From contig JAHFKQ010000007.1 in the NCBI GenBank assembly GCA_023245265.1, forward strand, positions 1-22,735: a stretch of DNA of 22,735 bases. Direction: 5' to 3'. Under the pieces are notes generated by a model that made no database searches, had not been told where the DNA came from, and saw only the letters and a list, made by a program, of their open reading frames with translations. The position numbers were made by a program, and so were the translations under genes. The stretch comes from Candidatus Collierbacteria bacterium (GTDB lineage: Bacteria; Patescibacteriota; Microgenomatia; UBA1400; MFAQ01). Below are positions 13,391 through 19,024 of the stretch, piece after piece. Within the stretch, counting starts at the first letter, position 1; each line of letters starts with the position of its first letter.

Positions 13391-13614
13391 GGTTTTTCCG
13401 CATAAAATGCCATTTTAGCTTTGGATGGATATATCAAGCCTTTGGACCCGTGATTACTTACCCATGAAATCCGCCAGAAGCCGTTTTAGGGGCATTCTAC
13501 GGCCTCGCTTTTTGAGGCTAAACTGGGGTTTACACCGCAATGTTTGGTAACGGTAACTGTTGCGCGGAAATCGCTGTGAGACCGGGAAAAATAGACTTCA
13601 CGACATATTACCTC

Positions 13615-13675
13615 TTAATGTTTTTTGCCAAATTTCTATAAAATGTTTTGCTGGATATTTATTAAATGTTTTTCG
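13615..13675 (+). repeat. AT-rich patch with three AATGTTTT repeats
   Basis: TTAATGTTTTTTGC, AAAATGTTTTGC and TTAAATGTTTTTCG begin near 13615, 13640 and 13662; their AATG cores are 25 and 23 bases apart, roughly two helical turns. The surrounding 13610-13700 is very AT-rich, as in DNA-unwinding elements or UP-type upstream regions. Confidence 0.6.
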
Positions 13676-13822
13676 AATTTTTTTAATCGTCAATGATAAT
13701 ACTTTGCAAAAAATAATTGTGAAGTGATGATCGTCCCGGTTTCCCGCCTCTATAGATTATGGGATAAAGTGGTCGTTTTCCAAAAGCCACCTCCCTCTCC
13801 CCTGCCATGACTCCCCTATTTT

Positions 13823-13852
13823 TTCAACTCCGAAAAAGTAATGAGATATACT
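13823..13852 (+). promoter_or_regulatory. Promoter of the 13859 gene, probably leaderless
   Basis: TATACT (13847-13852) ends six bases before the ATG at 13859, the same distance as in efp and the Lgt-like gene. A weak TTCAAC (13823-13828) lies 18 bases upstream. This favours the ATG at 13859 over the ATG at 13841, which lies upstream of the expected transcript start. Confidence 0.55.
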
Positions 13853-13858
13853 GAATAT

Positions 13859-14797
13859 ATGTCCAACAAAAGTAAACAATATCAACGCTTCCAAGCTTTT
13901 TCGATGAACAAGTTCGGTTTTGTTCTCTTGGCGGTCTTTATGACCTTGGGTGCCGGCCGGACGATGGTTCAGGCGACTAACTTTAACTTTGATAAACCCT
14001 TTACTAAAGTCTTGGGAGATTCCGATGAAGCCGAAAAGGTAGAAAACAAGGTTGAAAATGTGGAAACTAAGACTAACACGGTGGGTGGTTCGAATGAAAA
14101 AGCGGCCGAACAGAGATCAGAGGCAGCCAAAAAGGCTTTGGAGGTGGTCAGGGAAAGACAAAAGGAAGTGGAAGTAAAAACCAAAGATGGAGCCACGATC
14201 AGAGTCAAAAGAGAGGATAACGGCCAGATCCGGACCGAACTAGAAAAAGGCAATCTACATCTTAGGTATGAGTCTTCACCGAGTGGTGTCATTAAAAAAG
14301 TAGAGTCCAAGAAAGGTGAGACGGTAGATGTATCCAAAAATCAGCTGGATCGAGTTGAAAATCAAGTCAAGAAAGAGCTGGAAAAGAATGATCTGGAAAT
14401 AAGCACAGATGAGAACGAGACAAAAGTGAAAAAAGCCGGTTTTGAAGCGTCTACAGTGTATCCTTTATCTGTCGGAGATACGGCGAAACCACTAGCAGTA
14501 TCGACGCCGGAGGGTGAAAAAGAGGTTAAACTGACGCCAGATCAAGTAGTCAAACAACTTCGGGTCAATGGTGAAATGGCCTCCCCGGCCGGGACGCTAG
14601 CCAATGAAGCGGTGGAGCTGAAGGTTCAAGACGGTAAACCGGTTTATGAAGTGTCCGGAAATAGGACTCGTCGATTGCTGGGGCTATTTGAAGTGTCGCA
14701 ACCGATTCAGTTTGTGGTCTCGGCCGACACAGGTGAAGTGGTGGGCACCAAACAGTCCTTCTTGGCTAATCTGGTAAGTTTACTCTCAGCGAAATAA
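13859..14797 (+). CDS. Secreted or membrane-anchored coiled-coil protein with PepSY-like C terminus
   Basis: A 312-residue protein when started at ATG 13859. Residues about 16-38 form a hydrophobic N-terminal segment after a basic stretch (MSNKSKQYQRFQAFSMNK), so a signal peptide or anchor is likely. Residues 45-110 are highly charged with a heptad-like run (EAEKVENKVENVETKT, AAKKALEVVRERQKEVEV), probably a coiled coil. The end (KPVYEVSGNRTRRLLGLFEV and FVVSADTGEVVGTKQSFL) has the shape of a PepSY-type strand pair 'V-D-A-x-T-G-E-V'. Codon and residue use are Lys/Glu-rich compared with the neighbours. An envelope or surface role is inferred only. It borders the 1-kb gene-poor region and may be controlled from it. 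Confidence 0.72.
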   Translation: MSNKSKQYQRFQAFSMNKFGFVLLAVFMTLGAGRTMVQATNFNFDKPFTKVLGDSDEAEKVENKVENVETKTNTVGGSNEKAAEQRSEAAKKALEVVRERQKEVEVKTKDGATIRVKREDNGQIRTELEKGNLHLRYESSPSGVIKKVESKKGETVDVSKNQLDRVENQVKKELEKNDLEISTDENETKVKKAGFEASTVYPLSVGDTAKPLAVSTPEGEKEVKLTPDQVVKQLRVNGEMASPAGTLANEAVELKVQDGKPVYEVSGNRTRRLLGLFEVSQPIQFVVSADTGEVVGTKQSFLANLVSLLSAK

Positions 14798-14805
14798 TTT
14801 TTATC

Positions 14806-14830
14806 AAAAAAACCCGCCGGTTGGCGGGTT
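14806..14830 (-). terminator. Intrinsic terminator of the 15640-to-14836 operon
   Basis: Arms AACCCGCC (14811-14818) and GGCGGGTT (14823-14830), loop GGTT; seven T follow on the minus strand. On the plus strand TTTAAGTTTA follows, so it may also end the 13859 transcript. Confidence 0.9.
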
Positions 14831-14835
14831 TAAGT

Positions 14836-15309
14836 TTAGTGCAGCGGATTTAGGATAGTTTCTTGATGTTTCGTGACAAGCTTTTCTTTGAGTTCTCGGC
14901 GCCGAAGTTCCAGGGCTTCTTTTTGAAGATAAGCCATTCGTTCACTGGTACAGATGTATTTGATGGATTTTGCGGAATTATTAATCGCATCCTGCAGCCA
15001 AAGCAAATTGATCTTGTCCGGTAAGAACTTGGTCTTTGTCCAGCCAATTCCACCACCACAGATAGACACTCGTTTATTTACTTGATGGTCGATATACCCA
15101 TGGACGGCAAAGGTAATATATTTGGGGAAACGAGGCCCGTGGCCGGTCTCAAAGAGGATGATAACCTTGCCTTCACCAACTTCGGTATCGACTTTGATCT
15201 CTATCCCCTGGTAATCTTCGGCAAAGCCCCAGGTCAAACCGAGTTTTTTGGTGACTTTGTTAACTGCCTTGGAGCAGAGAGATTTTCTTCTTTCATACTC
15301 ATCGTTCAT
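14836..15309 (-). CDS. Unknown 157-residue protein
   Basis: No known family. It starts MNDEYERRKSLCSKAVNKV, has a mixed central part with a Gly-rich motif SICGGGIGWTKTKFLPDK (about 82-99), and ends in a basic helix (ALELRRRELKEKL) that may form a coiled coil. No membrane segment or signal peptide. The ATG at 15307-15309 has a GAGGAA site and overlaps the upstream gene by 11 bases, so the two form an operon that ends in the terminator at 14811-14830. A function cannot be inferred. Confidence 0.65.
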   Translation of the reverse strand: MNDEYERRKSLCSKAVNKVTKKLGLTWGFAEDYQGIEIKVDTEVGEGKVIILFETGHGPRFPKYITFAVHGYIDHQVNKRVSICGGGIGWTKTKFLPDKINLLWLQDAINNSAKSIKYICTSERMAYLQKEALELRRRELKEKLVTKHQETILNPLH

Positions 15310-15640
15310 TTTTGATTCCTCGACGGACGGCCAGGTCAGCGCAAAAACGAATGTACCAAGCGATAAGAGGGTTAAAAAGGATGATGCGTTGGCAGCGCTC
15401 GAGCGGTACTAAGCCACGCGTACCATTGATCGAAATCGTGTCAAGAATAACGGCTCGACCAGCTTGAACGATATTCATATTGGTGACCACTTGAGTGATC
15501 GTAAGATCGCTGTAAACGAAATCTGAACTATATTCGACTACGGCCTCGCCGGCTTTTAAGGTGACCTTGCCCGGTTGCGGCCGTTTTTCGGACATGATAA
15601 CGCGATATTTGTTTTTATAAAAAACTAACCAGTTATTCAT
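15299..15640 (-). CDS. Unknown 113-residue protein
   Basis: Soluble, starting MNNWLVFYKNKYRV, an opening similar to the product of 5090-5428 (MDFYLIFKNNRYQV); beyond that I see no clear similarity. Strand-rich middle (AVVEYSSDFVYSDLTITQVV), then a hydrophobic stretch IILFNPLIAWYIRF near the C terminus that is probably buried or amphipathic. The ATG at 15638-15640 has AGAGGAG upstream. A TACAAT (minus strand, 15683-15688) is a possible -10. First gene of a two-gene operon, divergent from the recombinase gene. Confidence 0.65.
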   Translation of the reverse strand: MNNWLVFYKNKYRVIMSEKRPQPGKVTLKAGEAVVEYSSDFVYSDLTITQVVTNMNIVQAGRAVILDTISINGTRGLVPLERCQRIILFNPLIAWYIRFCADLAVRRGIKNER

Positions 15641-15708
15641 GGTGGCTCCTCTGAACCTAGAATTTTAAATTGCTTTCGAGGTATTGTAACACGCCTTTTT
15701 TTGGAAGG

Positions 15709-15736
15709 TTGTGTCGCACAATATTTTTGTTATGAT
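15709..15736 (+). promoter_or_regulatory. xer promoter with overlapping palindrome
   Basis: TTGTGT (15709-15714) and TATGAT (15731-15736) are 16 bases apart. The -10 box ends five bases before the GTG start, so the mRNA should be leaderless. The palindrome TTGTG-TCG-CACAA (15709-15721) covers the -35 box and could be an operator or a recombinase binding site. Confidence 0.55.
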
Positions 15737-15741
15737 GAAGT

Positions 15742-16689
15742 GTGGCTAAAAAACCGGTTAACGATTTAGGGCTCAGGATATTGATTAAGCGCTACTTGAG
15801 CTTTATCGAGGTAGAGAAAAACTATTCCAAGTTTACGATTAGGAACTACTCTCACTACCTCGATTCGTTTCGTAAGTGGTTTGAAAAGCATTATGAACAA
15901 GAATATATCGAGAAGCTGACCAGTGAGATGGTGCGAAAATATCGCCTTTATTTGGTCAAGTACGAAAACCCCAATGGCCAATCACTCTCCCCTACTACTC
16001 AAAGCTATTATGTGATTGCTCTGCGGGCTTTTCTAAAATATTGCAGTCGCAAGGGAATTAAAACCCTATCCGCTGAAAAAGTGGATTTGCCGAAGCCCAG
16101 TGACCATCAAATTAAGTTTTTGGACCGGGATCAAGTAGAGCGCTTGCTGATGTCGCCGGATACCTCTAATATCAGCGGTCTTAGAGACCGAACAATTCTG
16201 GAAGTATTATTTAGCACGGGCCTGCGGGTATCGGAACTCGCCAAGCTTGACATTGATAAGATTGATTTGAAAGAGCGGGAGTTTGGCATTTTGGGTAAGG
16301 GTCGACGCATGAGATTGGTTTTTTTGTCCGAACGAGCGACGGATTGGTTGACTCGGTATCTAAACGCTCGGACAGACCCCTTTAGAGCTCTCTGGGTCAG
16401 AATACCCAAGAGTGGTGACTGGGATCCAACGATGGGCAATGAAAAAGCCAGACTTTCGATCCGAGGCATCCAAAGAATCGTGGAGAAGTATCGGCGGTCG
16501 GCTGGCCTGCCGATCAAGGTCAGCCCTCATGTTCTTCGTCACAGCTTCGCTACCACTCTGCTTCAGCAAGGAGCAGATTTGCGCAGTGTGCAGGAGATGC
16601 TGGGTCACAAAAATGTGGCCACAACGCAGATCTATACGCATGTGACCAATCCCCAATTAAAGAAGATCCACGATAAATATTTGAAGTAG
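15742..16689 (+). CDS. xerC: Tyrosine recombinase XerC/XerD family
   Basis: Site-specific recombinase of 315 residues, within the range of chromosomal Xer proteins that resolve chromosome dimers. An N-terminal SAM-like core-binding domain (about 13-105: YLSFIEVEKNYSKFTIRNY) is followed by the catalytic domain. All six active-site residues are present: Arg162 (TGLRVSE), Lys186 (GKGRRMR), His263 and Arg266 (HVLRHSF), His289 (LGHKN) and Tyr298 (QIYTHV). The start is GTG at 15742, set by the closeness of the promoter. CPR genomes often have a single Xer protein, so xerC versus xerD is arbitrary; an integrase role is less likely because no mobile-element genes are nearby. Confidence 0.92.
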   Translation: MAKKPVNDLGLRILIKRYLSFIEVEKNYSKFTIRNYSHYLDSFRKWFEKHYEQEYIEKLTSEMVRKYRLYLVKYENPNGQSLSPTTQSYYVIALRAFLKYCSRKGIKTLSAEKVDLPKPSDHQIKFLDRDQVERLLMSPDTSNISGLRDRTILEVLFSTGLRVSELAKLDIDKIDLKEREFGILGKGRRMRLVFLSERATDWLTRYLNARTDPFRALWVRIPKSGDWDPTMGNEKARLSIRGIQRIVEKYRRSAGLPIKVSPHVLRHSFATTLLQQGADLRSVQEMLGHKNVATTQIYTHVTNPQLKKIHDKYLK

Positions 16690-16694
16690 TCGGC

Positions 16695-16700
16695 TATAAT
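16695..16700 (+). promoter_or_regulatory. -10 box (TATAAT) for the 16736 gene
   Basis: A perfect TATAAT six bases after the xer stop. I see no clear -35. The implied leader of about 29 bases contains GGAGG, unlike the leaderless layout of the recombinase gene next door. Confidence 0.5.
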
Positions 16701-16735
16701 TCCCTATCTCACCTTGAAATTTCATGGAGGTTGGT

Positions 16736-17239
16736 ATGTCTTGGAAAATTACCATTTCTTTAGAAGAGGCCGATAAATTATTGGCCAAGGCCGAACCGAG
16801 GTTAGAGTTTGTGAATACGGTCATGGGAATTATTAATCTTGATGGCAAATCGGTGGCTTTTGGTCGACGCTACTTCAAAGGGATGCATCCCGATTATTTT
16901 CAAAAGGTGGGGCTTTTGGGCCCTGACTCAATCGATATCCCTGAGGATGAGAAGTTCGCGACGCCTCATTTGGCTAGCGTCCTCGAAAAAACCACCAGGT
17001 ATGGGCTCATGAACAAGTTTGAAGCGGTGGTAACGGATTCTTATGCCACCTATACGGTTTTCAAAGAAGGCTTGATTTTGAATAATCACCTTGGTCCGAT
17101 GGTCGATGGAGTGTTTGAAGGTAAGATCTTAATCAATGGAAATTACTATAAACTTTGGGTGGTTGATGGCAATGGGGTATTTGGCCACGGGTTTAATACT
17201 ATCTTTGTCGATGCCAACCGTTGCTTATTGGATATCTGA
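16736..17239 (+). CDS. Unknown 167-residue protein
   Basis: No recognised family. It starts MSWKITISLEEADKLLAKAEP and is a mixed alpha/beta protein without membrane segments; GYF-like aromatic and Gly-rich turns (GVFEGKILINGNYYKLWVVDGNGVFG split over 128-153) suggest a beta-rich C-terminal half. An ATG at 16724 is in frame, but the GGAGG overlapping it is correctly placed for the ATG at 16736, which I prefer. Own promoter and own terminator (17251-17276) make it an independent unit, convergent with pyrG. Confidence 0.65.
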   Translation: MSWKITISLEEADKLLAKAEPRLEFVNTVMGIINLDGKSVAFGRRYFKGMHPDYFQKVGLLGPDSIDIPEDEKFATPHLASVLEKTTRYGLMNKFEAVVTDSYATYTVFKEGLILNNHLGPMVDGVFEGKILINGNYYKLWVVDGNGVFGHGFNTIFVDANRCLLDI

Positions 17240-17250
17240 AAGATTGTTCT

Positions 17251-17283
17251 ATCCCCGTCACTTAGGTGTCGGGGATTTTTTTG
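17251..17283 (+). terminator. Intrinsic terminator of the 16736 gene, overlapping the pyrG 3' end
   Basis: ATCCCCG (17251-17257) pairs with CGGGGAT (17270-17276), with an inner CAC/GTG pairing, followed by a run of T on the plus strand. The last six codons and the stop of the convergent pyrG (17258) lie inside the hairpin. Confidence 0.85.
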
Positions 17284-18937
17284 TGGCGGCCAGAAAGGCC
17301 ATGAAGATCGGGTGAGGAGTCAGTGGCCGAGCAATATATTCCGGATGGAACTGGGTACCGACAAAGTAAGGATGGTCCGAAAGTTCAATGGCTTCGACCA
17401 GCTGTCCATCCGGAGAAACACCACTGATAATCAGACCGGCTTTTTCCAGCTGTTCTCGATAGTCGTTATTAAATTCATAACGATGACGGTGTCTTTCGTA
17501 AATAGTAGCTTTGGTTTTTAAGTCGGCATTTTTTAGCCAAGGAGAGTCTTTATCTAAGCTATATTTTTCGTAGGCAGCCAATAATTTGGTCCCCTTTTTA
17601 AGGACGCAAGGCCAAGATCCGAGGCGAATTGTGCCGCCATATTGTTTCTTGGCCAGATACTCGGCCTGAGCCGGCATGACATGCACGACAGGATGAGCTG
17701 TCCGGGCGTCTGCCTCGGTGGAGTTGGCGCCTTTGAGGTGAGCCACAGCTCTCGCGAATTCAATGACGGCCATTTGCATACCAAAACAGAGACCAAGATA
17801 AGGGATTTTCTTTTCCCGAGCTTGTTTAACGGCCAGAAGTTTTCCTTCGGTGCCCCGACTTCCCCATCCCTGCGGGACAATGATGCCGTCATAGTTTGAT
17901 AAATTCATTTTATTTTTTTCTAGCTCTTCACTATCGACCCAGTCCAGAACGGGTTCAACCCCTTGAGTCCAAGCGGCTTGTTTGAGAGCTTCGATCACCG
18001 AGATATAGGAATCGGAAAGCTTGTAATCACCGGTCGCAAAGTACTTCCCTACCATGGCAATTTTGAGTTCTCTTTTGGTTTGAGAACGAAGATTCTCGAA
18101 TTTTTTCCAGCCGGCAAGATAGCGAGCTTTAGGTTTGGGCCGAAGATGAAGTTTGCGGAGAATTTTTTCACCAAACTTTTGCTCGTCCATATAGAGGGGC
18201 ACTTGGTAAATACTGGGGAGGTCAGGAGCGCCAATGATATCTTCATCGTGCAAGTTGGCAAAGACAGCCAGTTTTTCTTTTCTTTTGGCATCGATGGCTT
18301 TTTCACTACGGGCAACCAGAAAATCCGGCTGGATACCCATGGCATTTAGCATATGAGTCGATTGTTGAGCCGGCTTACTTTTGAGTTCGCCAATATTTTT
18401 AAGGAAAGGTAAATAGGTGACATGGATCTGGAGAACATCTCTCGGTTGTTTCAAACGCAGAATACGGCTGGCTTCAAAAAAAATGCCGTTTTGATACTCC
18501 CCTACTGTCCCCCCCAACTCCACAATAACCACCTGAGCGTGATTTTTTTGGCCGGCCAGAAATAGACGACGGTTGATTTCATCGGTGACATGAGGGACAG
18601 CTTCGACATCCTCTCCACCATAACCAAAGGCCCTTTCGCGGTTAATAACGGTTTGGTAGATTTGACCGGTCGTAATATAGTTATCTCTGGTCAGAGTTTC
18701 GCCGATAAAGCGTTCGTAGTTCCCTAGATCTTGATCGGTCTCCAGACCATCATCGGTGACAAAGACTTCGCCATGTTCTTGGGGGCGAATGGTGCCGGCA
18801 TCGACATTGAGATACATATCGATTTTGACATTGGTGACAGCAACCCCCATATTTTTGAGAATAAGGCCAATACTGGCCGAGGTAATCCCCTTCCCTAGAC
18901 CGCTAACCACTCCACCGGAAACGAAAATATATTTCAT
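17258..18937 (-). CDS. pyrG: CTP synthase
   Basis: Makes CTP from UTP, ATP and glutamine. At 559 residues it is slightly longer than E. coli PyrG. The synthetase domain (1-270) has the P-loop region GGVVSGLGKGITSASIG, HGEVFVTDDG and VELGGTVGE with Glu140. The glutaminase domain (about 292-545) has the nucleophile Cys384 in GLCFGMQ and the partners His531 and Glu533 in QFHPEY. Some nearly invariant places differ: KIDMYLNVDAGT instead of K-x-D-P-Y-x-N-x-D-P-G-T, and PQGWGSRG instead of the usual PGGFGxRG oxyanion segment. The rest is intact, so I expect an active enzyme. The 3' end lies within the terminator of the convergent gene. Confidence 0.95.
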   Translation of the reverse strand: MKYIFVSGGVVSGLGKGITSASIGLILKNMGVAVTNVKIDMYLNVDAGTIRPQEHGEVFVTDDGLETDQDLGNYERFIGETLTRDNYITTGQIYQTVINRERAFGYGGEDVEAVPHVTDEINRRLFLAGQKNHAQVVIVELGGTVGEYQNGIFFEASRILRLKQPRDVLQIHVTYLPFLKNIGELKSKPAQQSTHMLNAMGIQPDFLVARSEKAIDAKRKEKLAVFANLHDEDIIGAPDLPSIYQVPLYMDEQKFGEKILRKLHLRPKPKARYLAGWKKFENLRSQTKRELKIAMVGKYFATGDYKLSDSYISVIEALKQAAWTQGVEPVLDWVDSEELEKNKMNLSNYDGIIVPQGWGSRGTEGKLLAVKQAREKKIPYLGLCFGMQMAVIEFARAVAHLKGANSTEADARTAHPVVHVMPAQAEYLAKKQYGGTIRLGSWPCVLKKGTKLLAAYEKYSLDKDSPWLKNADLKTKATIYERHRHRYEFNNDYREQLEKAGLIISGVSPDGQLVEAIELSDHPYFVGTQFHPEYIARPLTPHPIFMAFLAATKKSPTPK

Positions 18938-18943
18938 TTATCA

Positions 18944-18972
18944 ATAATGGGGCGACTTACCAAGAAAAACAA
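18944..18972 (-). promoter_or_regulatory. Possible pyrG promoter, leaderless type
   Basis: TTGTTT (18967-18972) and CATTAT (18944-18949) on the minus strand, 17 bases apart. The -10 box ends six bases before the ATG, as in efp. Consensus fit is modest, but the spacing repeats the pattern of other genes here. Confidence 0.45.
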
Positions 18973-19024
18973 GTCTATCTTTTTTTCTGCTACAATTTAT
19001 TTTGGTCGTCGTCCCCAAAAATGG

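Larger units (their letters stand above)
12807..13858 (+). other. Gene-poor region of about 1 kb with repeats and a DnaA-box match
   Basis: In a genome this tight a 1-kb gap is exceptional. Six-frame reading gives only frames of 65 codons (plus strand, from 12975) and 121 codons (minus strand, 13072-13437) that lack a ribosome binding site and look unlike the neighbouring genes. The region holds, in order: direct repeats (12916-12961), a perfect DnaA-box match (12974-12982), a dyad (13199-13222), a 15-base direct repeat (13277-13291 and 13376-13390), a small stem-loop (13502-13518), and an AT-rich patch with three AATGTTTT repeats (13615-13675). Base composition also changes: by hand count 13261-13320 has 20 C and 10 G, against the G-rich plus strand elsewhere. 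A structured RNA or a replication or segregation site are both possible. Confidence 0.55.

Noticed and set aside
13072..13437. 121-codon minus-strand frame, TTG start
   Set aside because: It has no ribosome binding site or promoter at a leaderless distance, its residue mix is unlike neighbouring proteins, and it lies in a repeat-rich stretch where an RNA or DNA site explains it better. I keep the possibility of an RNA as a finding.
12807..13858. Firm call of the replication origin
   Set aside because: Only one perfect DnaA box, no dnaA or dnaN, no clear skew change in sample counts, and gene orientation that mostly converges on the gap. Reported only as a candidate.
13841..13858. Start of the coiled-coil protein at ATG 13841
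   Set aside because: The likely -10 box lies inside these codons, so the transcript would begin after this ATG.
15742..16689. Integrase of a mobile element
   Set aside because: No excisionase, relaxase, phage or cargo genes are adjacent, the length and motifs fit a chromosomal Xer, and flanking genes are ordinary.
16724..16735. Start of the unknown gene at ATG 16724
   Set aside because: The GGAGG overlaps these codons and is correctly spaced for ATG 16736.
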